Shown: piece after piece, positions 12,690-24,491 of the stretch
Layout of the letters: every line of letters begins with the position of its first letter
Numbering within the stretch: position 1 is the stretch's first letter
Program-made: the position numbers and the translations under genes
Notes under the pieces: generated by a model
Database searches by the model: none
The model's input: only the letters and a program-made list of their open reading frames with translations
Told to the model about the DNA's origin: nothing
Assembly: GCA_026225945.1 (NCBI GenBank)
Contig: JAMJFZ010001133.1
Location: forward strand, 9,010,501 to 9,074,500
From: Cricetomys ansorgei
Taxonomy: Eukaryota > Chordata > Mammalia > Rodentia > Nesomyidae
Reading direction: 5' to 3'
Length of the DNA: 64,000 nt

Positions 12690-13170
12690 GCTTCTCTTTG
12701 GGATTTTGAATGCTTTCAAAAGCCAGTGCACACCCTGCAAAGGGGTAGCCACTGAAAGAAAAATGCACAACGCTATGCAACAGGGTCTCATGCAAGAGGT
12801 TTATTGGGGTGGAGTGAGGCACGGAGTGTCTGCTTCTGAGTGGAGGGAAGAGGAAAAGAGAGAAGGGTGAAGGGGAGAGTGAGAGAGACAACAGAGGAAG
12901 AGGGGCAAAGGGGGGGGTGAGGGACACGGGACACAGGACACAGAGAGAGATCCAAAGAGAGGAGGAGCCCAAAGCTCACCGGGATTATATGGGATTGATG
13001 AAGCAGGACAGGTACCTGTCTGGGGGCAGGCACAGGGGCAGTACCTGGCCAGAGGGTGGGGAGTGTCAGGAGCACCAGAAATGGGCAAGTTCCAGGGAGG
13101 GAGCTCTGGCCAATTCACAACAGCCACTGCTAAGATATGAGAAGAGCTCATTTCTCTCACATTCTTAGCC
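12690..13170 (-). mobile_element. Possible retroviral LTR fragment
   Basis: On the minus strand, CCAATAAACCTCTTGCATGA followed by GACCCTGTTGCATAGC resembles a class II LTR R/U5 boundary. AATAAA corresponds to 12800-12805. The flanking 12840-12990 is strongly purine-rich on plus. No paired LTR or primer-binding site was found, so this is tentative. Confidence 0.3.
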
Positions 13171-13875
13171 ACAAGGTATATTAAACAGGAATCTTTGTCA
13201 ATCTAAGTAGGAAAGAGTTTCTACTTTCATATAATTTTCCTCTTCACAAAGGCTGTTATGATTGAGGTGAAGAGTCATGTTCACATTTTAGGAGATAGCC
13301 ATATCTCCTTTTAGTGAACTGTGTTTTATCTTCACTTTTGTTATGTGAGATAATTAATGCTGTGTATTTAAAGAATATCTTTACAGATTGGGGAGCTAGA
13401 TTTTGTTGCTATTGTTGGTATAGAAACAGCAAGTCTATTAGTGTGTGCTCTTGGATTTTGGACTCTCCATATTGTAATCATCCTCATTATCTAGTTGTAA
13501 TGAGGGAAAAGTTAATTTTCTATATGTTTCATAGCTAAAAGAAACCTTGTGTAACAAATGAATGAATAAGAGAAATAAATGAGTTAAGGTTTATTAGCTC
13601 ACGTATTTTCTTAGGTACATGGGAGAATTCAGGAAAAGAGTGTAAACTCTAAATTCAACCTGAAAGAAAACATTTAAACCTCAGTCTTAAATAGCATTGT
13701 TCTTTAAAACAAAGAAAGGATTGAGGGAAATGCCCAGGAAGGATTAGATGACCAAGTAGTCACACCTTAGACCAAGGCAGGCTTCTTTCCATAGATCTAA
13801 GATAACCCCTTCTCTGGTTCATCATCCTCTGCAGAAGTTTCAGAGTAGTAAATTTAAAAACAGAAAATTCCAGAG
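13171..13875. other. Intergenic, no gene recognised
   Basis: AT-rich with chance ORFs only. Confidence 0.5.
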
Positions 13876-13877
13876 TT

Positions 13878-14272
13878 GGAGAAATGGCTCAGTCAGTAAG
13901 TGCTATGGTGCAAGCATGAACACTTAAGTTTGGATCGCCTGCAGCCATCTGAAAGCCAGCCATGATGGCACACACCTGTAATCCCAATTCTGAGGAGCCC
14001 CAAGGCTTGCTGGCTGGTCAATCTAGCTAAATTGGTGAGCTCCACTTTCAGTGAGAGATTCTATTTCAAAATAATGATGATGATGTTGATGATGATGATG
14101 ATAATGTTGGTGATGTTAATGATGGTGATGGTGATGGTAGTGATGATGATTATGATGATGACGATGATGATTAAAGAAGACATCTCACATCAATCTCTAG
14201 CCTCTATATGCCCACACATGTAGATGTACCTTCAGACACAGGAATACACACATACGTAGCCACACAAACACA
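13878..14272 (+). mobile_element. B4-type SINE with internal ATG expansion
   Basis: GAGAAATGGCTCAGTCAGTA head, ATGGCACACACCTGTAATCC B1-like half and GAGATTCTATTTCAAAATAA, then an imperfect (ATG)n at 14071-14172, then the B4 tail (TCTAGCCTCTATATGCCCAC and CA-rich end). The trinucleotide tract has grown inside the SINE's A-rich linker. Confidence 0.8.
14071..14172 (+). repeat. Imperfect (ATG)n microsatellite
   Basis: About 34 units of ATG with TTG, GTG and ACG variants, which read as a poly-Met open frame. It is a repeat, not a coding region. Confidence 0.9.
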
Positions 14273-15978
14273 CACAATGGAGCTTTCCTCTATAGATGTC
14301 AATTTCTCTTAAAAGTAAGTAACTTTATAGATTCAACAGTGGCTGTTTCTCAAAATAATCAATATGCTATAGAGGTATATTTTGGAGTGGCATTTTCTGT
14401 TCTGCTTTAGGGTGTAGTGTACCATGAGTTCTATCATGACCTATGAACTATTAATTTATTACAGAACTTATCATAGTATTTGATAATTGTGAGTGGATTT
14501 TCTATTCTACTTTGAAGCTTTCAAGAAATGTATTATCATGTCCAGTTGTTTGTCTTCTGACCATTAACATGCTGTCAGGTGTTAAAAATGACAGCACTCA
14601 ATTATCTTTGAATGAATCATTGTTGTTTTTCTATTTTTCTTTTTTTATCTTAAACTAGCATTACATTGAAATTGTTCTGGGAGTTTTGAGGTCAGAAACT
14701 GGATCCTGGCAACACATCCTGAATAGGTCAATTAAAGAGATGAGTAATAGTTAAAAACTGGAAGATTGAATCAATGAGATGATTGATTTAGTACAGTCAT
14801 AATTACTAGAGAAACAAAGAATGGAGTCTAGTGACTTACAAGTCTATGCTGGCCACTAGAATAAAGTTGACGTATAGCGGATCAAGCTGCTCTGTCCATC
14901 ATCACTGTCTCAGCTCTACTGTATTTGCAATGTGATCTGACATGTCACCCAAACTGTTTGAAATACCATTCTAGGAGTCAAGTTTCCCCTCTAGCTTCCA
15001 CCAGGGTTCCAACCATTTCCTTTCTCAGACTACTGGGAAATCCCAATTATTTAAATATCTGATAGTCAAAGGAACAAGAGATGTTTCTCTTTAGAATTTC
15101 TTCATTCTTGCCATGATGGCTACAAGTGATTCCATTGGTGCTAGCGTATCTCACAGAAGTTATGACCCTGCCTTGTTAACATCTCACTGCTCCACTCAGA
15201 CAACAACACACCCAAGTGGTGGGATTCGGGTACAGTTTTTGTTTTGAGATAAAGAAGTCAAGCTCCTGAGTTCAGATTCTGATTTCTTGTCTTTCACATC
15301 TCATTCCTACTCAAACCATGGTATGGATCTTTCTTTAATTTTAATACCTTATCTGACTAGATGCCAGGAGCCTTCTTTCCTTATCCTCCTGTGACCCATC
15401 ACCAGTTCCAGAACCTCTAAACCCTTCTTCTCCTTTATAGATTTGGATGCTGTATATATTCGAACCATCTGCCTTCTCTTCCAGTTCTGCATTCTGTCAG
15501 TCTCCTGTGCATGGGCACATGATAAATTCATGGGCCTTTCTCCTGTTGGTCTGTCTAATATCTGTTTTTTACAGAGGGTAGAAGGAAAAATTTAACTTTC
15601 TGATAGCTCCATTTTCCCCATTTTGTATATATTCAAATGGTGAATAATGTAGGTCAGAATATGATTAGGAGCCCATAATGGGCCAACCCCAAACATGCCT
15701 CTTTGGCATAAGTTATTTTGAGTATTAAACATAAGCTTGAACACTATGTACTTTGAAGATTTAGTTTTATTTCTGAGTAGCTCCCATAAACATATGAGAA
15801 ATAAATAGTAATAAACTTCTGTTCATCTTTCACATATTAATCTATATTTTTTATGGAACATAATAACTGAGAACTCTGAAAGGATAGAGAGAATAATCAT
15901 ATTTATCCTGTAAATAACAGAAAAATTTTGACAAATTGATTTCTATCTATTGTATAACTTCTTAAATTTCTGCAAAAA
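14273..15978. other. Intergenic, no gene recognised
   Basis: I see no transposon or gene. Only chance ORFs are present. Confidence 0.5.
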
Positions 15979-16110
15979 AGGGGTGTGGGGTATACAGTTG
16001 TGGGGTGTATATAGGTCAAGGGTATATAGGTGTGGGGCTAGATAGGTGTGTGGATTATGTATGGGTGAGGGGAATATAGGTGTGTATGCGTGTGTTGGTG
16101 AAGGGAAGTT
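15979..16110 (+). repeat. G/T-rich degenerate tandem array
   Basis: Irregular repeats of units like TATAGGTGTGGGG (GGGG runs near 15980, 15987 and 16001). The minus strand gives a Pro/Thr/Tyr-rich spurious ORF. Confidence 0.65.
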
Positions 16111-19100
16111 GCATGTGGATTTATATGTATATGTATCTTCACGTGTAAGGGGTGGAGGTAGAAAAGGGAAACTCACATAAACCATTTAAAAGTTGGTTGA
16201 TTTTTTAACCTATAAAACAATGAAGATATTCAAGAGTTGGTGCCAACATCCAGACCAGAAAGCTATTTATATATAATAGCTTTGAAGTAAGTCAGAGATT
16301 TGCCCTTCAATGACTTTTTTCCCTGTTTTTTTTCCATTGTACATATTCTAGAAAACATTTGTAGGATATCTTTTAAAAAGAAAAAGCAAACATAGACTAT
16401 CGTTGAACATTAGCCCATTAGGCTATTCTTCTCAAGTGTTTCTGTCCTAGAATGAGAACAAGGTAATTTCTCAGCATTCATAGATACATATATATCAGAC
16501 GGATTATGGAATCCCAGTTTACATGTTCATCTGTAATTTTCAGTTTTCTCTTTGCCTCAGGTCTTGCACAGAAGCCAAGATGGCATCTTGCTTTGTTTGG
16601 TCTTAAGGTCTCTGCCTACACACAATTGTGTAAAAGCAATGCACCGTGACTCACCTCTTTTGTCAGTTACTGATGATTGCACAAAAAAATAATTTTTTTT
16701 TCTACAGTGCTCAATAGCAGCCAAATGTGCCAGGGCAAGGACCACTTTTCAAGAAAATGAAATAAAACATATGGGAAGAAACTAAGAACTCTTGTCAAAA
16801 TTATTCCACTGTGAAATTAGTTACATTCCACAAGAAAATATAATCATGCCAGGGGTTGCTTACTTCAGTGACTCTCACATAAACTGCAGCTGGGAAAAAT
16901 TCCTAGTGTTCAGCTTCATAAGCTGTCAGCGCCATTGGCTACCTAGACTCATTCATATTTGATTCTTTTCAGTCCACTGCCATTTCTATACAGCCCTGGT
17001 GGATATTGCTTTGGTTCATTGAATAAAACATTTGCATCAGTCTGTGATTGTGTTGCTGTTGTTCCTGCTATAATTAACACAGCAACAGATTTTTTCAAAA
17101 ATACTCCTTAAAGCAACTGGTTTAGAGTTCACTTCCAAACAGAATACACATTTAAAAAAAAAAAAAAGATTATCCACTAGAGAACTGCCAGATGCACTGT
17201 AAACTGGAAGCATCTCAGTTTCCCTTAAATACTTGGCTAGAAGCTAGTTAAAGCATTCCTCTGCTGTCAGCAGAGCATGAAACTCGGAGATTTGTTTTAG
17301 CTTCCATCTAGTCTCTGTGAGTTCAAAGAAAAGACTTCTAAGGGGGTATGTTCAGTGTCCCAGTTGTAATGGTGTCATCTACTTGCTTTGTCAAAAGTAA
17401 TACATCTCCCTCTGAGAGATGTTTGAGCCCTTTGTAAATATAAGATTCTGAAGAGCACTGTGAGAAAGAAGCAAGCCTTCCCAACTTTCATCATCAGTTT
17501 TCTTCTTCATGAAGCCCTTCTCACATGCCCAGAGCTGTGGATGGAATCATGGGAAGATAAAACAATAGCCCCAAATATTTTTCTTATAACACTCTACTAT
17601 GGGAAACACCCTTACAGACATATGTGCATATGCACAGTAATAACAGAGAGTCGGGGAGGGAGGGAGAGAGAGGAGGGAGCAGAGATGAATGCAGACAGCA
17701 AACCCTTCGAAAAACTCTCTATCAAATAGCCATCTCTTATCAAATCAAATGCAATTTTCTCAGCCTGCCAAATGTCTCTACAAGATGAGGCTATAATGTC
17801 TTTCAAGTTTATGGCTTACCAATTTCCTATATGTGTCTCATTCCTAGTAAACAAAATTGCTCACAGCTCCTACCTCCTCTGTTGCCTTCCAACCCTGTTC
17901 TCCTATCCCCTGGTTTAGCAATGAATTAGGTCCTGCACTCAACTCTGGAGTATGGGATGTTACATGCTCTCCTCAAGAAGCATCAGGGGGGTGAATGTTA
18001 GAGAAGTGTCCGTGTAATTTAACCATGTCAATGGATGGCAGGTATGGAACTGAGGGAAGGATCTGCATGTCTCTCAAATCACGGGTGAGAGAAAAATGAT
18101 GCCTACCTAAGTGAGCAGCGCACTTCAGCGAGTATTTTGAGAATCCAATAATGAACCAGGTAGACAAACAGAACAAAAATGTGGGTCAAAGAGCAGAGTC
18201 CGAGATGCTGTCTGAGGCTGTGCAGAAGAGAGAACCGAAATGACTCTTGTAGCAACTACTTTGGTGAATGAGAATGAAATAAAGACAGGAGTGGGGCAGA
18301 AGACAACAGCCACGTGCTTATACTCACAGAATGTTTTCTGCACAGTATATCTTCCTTTTCCAGGTCTGATTCTATCAATTCCTCTAGACCCACCTCAGAT
18401 GTCATTGCTTCCTGAAAATCTTTATCACTTCCTTCAGAAAAACCTGCACTTTCCTCTTCTGTATGCCACCCAACAGTCCTGATACTTTGTGATGGCTTTG
18501 CTTAATACATTGTGGGTTGCAGTCATTTGTCTCAGACCTTGCTACGGCTTTTAACTACAAATCGCAGATGTGCTATCTTAATATTACTGCACCAATTAAG
18601 GATTGTAGCATACACCTGCCACTCAACAAATATTGCTACCATGGTTTTAACATCTGGAGAAATGATTTACATCTGGAGAGAGCAACTATTTGCATACTCT
18701 GTGGAACAGGAGGAAAAAAAGGTGCCAAGGTCCAATATAACCCTTGGATGCTCTCCCAGTTACCCAATACTGTTACACATTCTCCCATATGTTCTATTGA
18801 GATAACTCGATTTGTTCAGCTTATATAAATTCCCCCACTGACATAGTCAGTCAATCTGATAATTTATAACGGTAAAATTATTCATCATCATCTCAAGCCA
18901 TATAAGGAATGTTGGACACAACATATATATAATATATATTCTCTTCAAGTGTTCTTGGCACAACCAGGAGATCATCTTATCCCACCAAAAACTCTTGACA
19001 CCAAGGTTAATTGACTTTCTATTTTGATTTAAATATAGCTTAATTCCATAGTTGATTTAACAATCTTTTCTCGCTATCTTAACCATGAATTAAACACACC

Positions 19101-20574
19101 ATTTTGGAAGTATATACTGGAATATGTAAGCAATCCAATTTCATGGAAGGATACACAGGGAAGTCCTTCAGTATTAGAAGTAAAATATTTCTTGAAAGTT
19201 CTCTATGTTAACTACTAAGAAACTAAGGTTAAGTTTTCTGCAAAATCTATTGGACATTATGAAATGCATATTCTCACTCAATATTAACTTTCACTTTATT
19301 TTTTCTGGTTTCCATTTCTCCAGTTTCTTAAAGATTGGTATCATACAAACTTATTTAAATACTTAAATGATGAGCATCTAATGACTATAAATATAAAAAT
19401 ATAAAATACAATAAATAATAAACACAAAACTCAAGAGCTCTGTTCTTATTTATACTTCAATATGTTAAAGTCAAATATTTTGAATAAAAAAATATGTTAT
19501 CTAAAGAGAAAAAAATGTAAAGTAAAGTGGTTTCAAAACAAAATGAGGAGTCCAGAAAAATCTATATTGATAGATACCTTGTTTTATTCTTTAACATTGC
19601 GGCAAGCCATTTACTTCCTTTTACCTCATTTTCATTTCTATTGTCTAACCATCCACCTCATTTCTGTAACTCTGTCATATAAAGTATAAATGTGAGGAAG
19701 TCTGTTTTTCAAATACCTCTTAATATTTACAGAGCAAGAAGAATATAAAAATCCAGAGTGCTCCCATTCATTAAGGATGGTACTCTCCAAGGCCACAGGA
19801 ATGCATCAAAGAAATAAATCACAAACATGATTCATGATGGACCATTCTGTGTTCAATAGACTCTCCTTGAAACCCCACTTTAAAATGCATAGTTCTTCCA
19901 TTAAAATATGTTGAAAACTCAGAGTATGAAGCTCCAAATTGTTGTAGCATTTTAACCTGTTTTCTTTTTGTCAGTGATATTATGAGGTACACACACATAT
20001 AAATATTTTATTTGCAGATTTCCATTTCTAATTAGAATGTATCAAAATTAGCATTTAATTGAACGTGAGAATTAAAAGGCTTAAGCTAAATAAGAAGTGT
20101 CAAGAACAGGAAGGCCCTCCCCTTTTTAACGTGTCAATCTTTCTATATAGCTGTGTATGAAGCTACCCAATGTTACTAATGGCTCAAATGAAGCCTCTTG
20201 CTGCATGACAGAGAACACTGAAGTGACTCCTGAAGTGAGGGAAGTGTCATCATATGAGAGATTTACCTCATATTGCCACCACCACCATTCTGCTCTCCTA
20301 GCTGGGAAGGGAAGAGGTTGACATTGTACTAATTTAGAACATATAGCACACAATTATCCACAAAAGGGGTCACGCCTCTTCATGTTGAGATGCAATGACT
20401 CTCAGAACAGAAGCTTCTTTAAGAAATCAGCGACTCAAGACACTTAGTCTGTTATTAAACTTGAATAAGTGTGTCAAAGTCCTGCTTTCTGTCTTCCTAT
20501 ACTGAATATCATGAGCCAGGCTCTCACAGGAGCAACTGAGCACCTACAGACTGTGGTTTCTGTTAAGTAGGCTT
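16111..20574. other. Intergenic, no gene recognised
   Basis: Contains a purine-rich patch at 17645-17690, a poly-A run near 17154-17167 and AT-rich sequence at 19370-19510. Two overlapping ORFs at 18512-18828 have no recognisable domain. Confidence 0.5.
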
Positions 20575-20660
20575 TTCACCATGTGGGAATTTAATCTAGA
20601 TCCTTTTCAAGAGCATAAGTGCTCTTAACCACTGAGCCATCACTCCAGCCTTCCTGTTCT
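20575..20660 (-). mobile_element. B2/B3-type SINE fragment
   Basis: AAGTGCTCTTAACCACTGAG then CCATCACTCCAGCC is the reverse complement of the SINE head. The body is mostly lost. Confidence 0.75.
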
Positions 20661-21795
20661 TTGTTTTTATTTAAAGGTGATAACACCATCTGTACCCAGA
20701 GTAAAGACTGAAATGATACTTCTAAATATCAAAGTTAGAACTTGTCACATGGAGGAATTAATTATGTTTGGTCATAAAAAAAGGAATATTGAAGAAATGA
20801 ACTCATTCGTCCCTGTGGGTCCACTTCTAACAGCAAATATATTCTTCAAACTGTTTGCATCACAGGGGCTTGAAGAGTTGTGCTCTCATTTCAGCTCTAT
20901 GGTCCCCTGATTGTACACTGGATTTGAAAACTCAATAGATCACACAATGCAGGTGGACTATGCCAGTGGCTTCATATCCATCCCCACTTTCTGGACTTAA
21001 TTTTTTATTTAAGTTCTCTTTGGTTGCTAAATATTAAGCATAGTCATGTATCACATGACAGTATTTAGTCAATGACAGACCAAAAATATTATGGTATTCT
21101 GATAGTACTACAATGGAACTGGAATCCCTATTATTCAATGATATTGGAATCATGGCAACTGATGTCACAACACATTTCTTGAGTCTTAGTGATATAGAGA
21201 TAAACTAAGCCCCTGCACTGGTAGCTGCATAGAAACTTAGTAGTATAATTATAGACAACAATGCCTGATATCAGTAACAAATATACGTGCTAGTGGATTA
21301 TGTATTTTCTGTAACTATATTTCTTTATCATCATTTCAGAGTCTACTGTTTCTTCAAAAACAAAGCATTCACTGTAAAACAGCCTTAGTTTGAAGGATTG
21401 ATGAGTGTAAAAGCCATGGCATGTCATAAAATAGAAAATAAAACTATGCCTCTAATAACATTCTTTCAGCCTTCTAAAAATGTTTAAGTCACTAATAGTA
21501 CATGTAGCACTATGACAGGTTTTATCACAAAAATATTAAAAGGATTTGATGTGTATTTTCAAGGATCTCAGGGTTGTTCTAAAGCGTACAGTGAAAGCAA
21601 TGTAACAGGTAATAGCCTGTAAGTTAGAAAGAAGTGATGAATGTGTCTGAAGAGATGGGTGGTAAAAGAACTACCAAGCCAGAGAAACAGAAGAGAATTT
21701 GTGGAATAGGAAGTCCTGGAAAGGAATCTTAAAATTGTCATTGTACCTACATCTGGTTACATAACCAAAGAAAGTCAAAGTGGTACATCAGAAAG

Positions 21796-22300
21796 ACCTA
21801 CACTCCTGTGTTTTTCACTCATAATAACAAAGATATGGAAGTAACCTCAGAGGCCACAGATAGATTGACAGACACATAAATGTGGTTTGTGCGCTCAGTG
21901 GAATTCTGTGTCCTCTATTTGGTCTGACAACATGAAGAATTGGAATCATATGCAATATCATAGAGAGACCTAAAGAATTCTGTTCAAATGGAACTAAGTA
22001 AAGCAAGAAGGCAAATATCAAGTGATCTCACTTAAGCAGAAATCTAAAATGTTGACCTCAAGGACAAAGAGTGAGTTACCAGAAGCTGGGCATTGGAGTG
22101 GAATAGAGAAAGTAAAAATATGACCAATAAGCATAAAATTTAAGCTACCCTATAAGGAGAAATTTTAGGGGTCTATATCCTGCATACTTACTACATAATT
22201 ACTGCAACATAGTGTATATTTCAAAGTCCTAGAATAGTAGACTTTCAACACTCACCAATAAATTATTAAATAAGTAAGTGATGGGTTGTTCAGGTGGTGT
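21796..22300 (+). mobile_element. Ancient L1 3' end (L1M-type)
   Basis: Ordered matches to the old mammalian L1 ORF2-end/3' UTR: ACAAAGATATGGAAGTAACC, GGAATTCTGTGTCC, GTGATCTCACTTAAGCAGA, GAGTGAGTTACCAGAAGCTG. It is heavily diverged and has no open frame. Confidence 0.75.
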
Positions 22301-24453
22301 GTCATTTGGTCTTTATGTTATTTTTCTATATAAAACATGCACATAAATCTGCCAGTGGCTGTGGGAGGAGACCAGCTCTTATCCACAACAGTGTCCACGA
22401 AACTCCATGAAAGAGGACATACGGTGCAGAAAAATGACAAACAAGCATAGGCACTTGTTCTTTCTTGGGACCTCATGACATGCTCAATCACGCTTTTAAT
22501 GAGACACAGAAAGCACTTTTAATAAAAAGACTTACAATATACATGTTGGGGAGAGAGCAAAAGGCTCTTCCCAAGCCAAAGTTCTCTGTCTATTTCTCTT
22601 TAGTTATTCTTTTTCAGTTTTTTTATATTTATTTATTTATTTATTTATTTATCCCGGAAGAACTGGCACAGATACAAAGTATGCAGGTATGTTCTTCACA
22701 GACTGCAGCTGCAAGCTCTAATCTTCAAGGTTACTTTTATTGAGAAGACTTCTTAACACAATTATTTCATTAATGAATACTTAATGAATAGTTAAGCTCT
22801 GTATATGCTTACTATTAACAAGGAACCAGGCATTCAGGGGTAAACTGTTTGTGTTTTCAAGCTTGTTGACTTACTGTCTAAGCTCTTTGCTTCTTATCTA
22901 ACTGAGGGCTCTGTCTCTATGTAGAGCTTTTGGCTAGTAATAGTTTCTTATGAGATGCTTGCAGCAAGCATGAGTAGTTCTCATACATGCCAGGACTTTA
23001 AGGTCAGTAAAATTATTACAATTACTTATAGAGGAGATGGCAGATTTCCAGTAACAATAGCCAGCTCAGGGATGGATTTGAGTTTTTACTATTAGGCAAT
23101 GCAGACATTATTATTGATGAGAGACTTTTTTTGTCACCATACAGTAAAGGGGAGAAGGGGCAAAGTAGCTGGTGAGCCCCAATTTCTGGCAACGGGAGCC
23201 AGGAACTTTACCAAACTGATAGCATCCATTGCCTGGATATTATGGGCCCAAACAAGTGGCATGTCAGAGGAATTGCAGCCAGCATTGAGGTATGAAGAGT
23301 TAGCATAGCCACAATGGGTGTATCTCACAAAGGACAGGGTCCCAAGAACTATGTGACTCCTGAATGTCTCCTTCTGCTGCTTGGCATCCTTGAAGTCATC
23401 AATCTCATAGTCACCACATTAAATCTCAAAATGGATCTCTAACCCCTCACTGGGCAGTGTTATTGGCACACATAATGGTAGTGATGATTTTCCCTGAGCA
23501 ATGCTTCTTAGGTAAGGCAATGCCACTCAGTTAAATTAATGTTTCAATTGAAACATTAAAAATAATAAATAAGAAACATGCATAGCTAGGAAAATTAGGT
23601 GTTTTTCATGTATACTTAATTGGATTAGATCAGCGTGTTTTTGTTAGCTGCTTTGAAATTAGTAATCTAGGAAACATGAGTAACCTAGGAAATAACATAA
23701 AAGTAAGAAAATATATTTTTGATGAGAGACTTGTTTTGTTCAGGTTTAGAGAGCAAGAACAAAGGAACGTTTGTTGCTAGGGCTCGGGAGTTTCATCTAT
23801 GAGAGATAGGCCTCTGACAATGAATTTCAGTGCCCATTGTTAAGTTTGAACTTCCTTGACCACAATTAATTTGCTGTTTTCCTAGTTTTTACAATTCTAG
23901 ATGTACTGATGAGCTTTGGTGTGTTCCTTGAAGATATAGATCTGTGTGGCAGATTCTCCTTTTACCTAAGAAAAGAAAAGAAAAAAAAAAAAACCTTGAC
24001 TCAAAGTTTTCTAGTTAATAAAAAAACTTGTTTCTCTGTGTTGGCTGGATAACATATACTCATTTTCTGATTCTTTAAGAGTGCTACCTGTCAGCTACAA
24101 TAGAAGCTGGCTCTGAGAATACCTGGCTAGCTTAAACTCTGTTTATCTGTTAATAGAAAAATTATTGTTTTGGAGTACACATCTATTGTAAAAAAAAAAA
24201 AGTACATGGAAAACTGAGTACTCATGATTAATCATGTGTGGGTGTTTGGAAACAAATTGTGCTTTAAATATGTAACTTATAATTATTCACTAGGAAAAAT
24301 AGGATTTGTGATTATGATGTGATTTCTTCTTATACAAGGTGCTTTCTTTAAAAAGCATATATGGTATATGGAAAAAATATCGTGCAAGCTTTCAAGATAT
24401 ATGGGTAAGATGTAAAACTTAGGAGGAGGTAGAAGCTTACAAAATGTATGCGT

Positions 24454-24491
<38 letters not shown>

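Noticed and set aside
12658..13172. Several Pro/Ser/Leu-rich minus-strand ORFs
   Set aside because: Low-complexity purine/pyrimidine-biased DNA next to a possible LTR. Overlapping frames argue against coding.
14032..14223. Met-rich ORF
   Set aside because: It is the (ATG)n expansion inside a B4 SINE.
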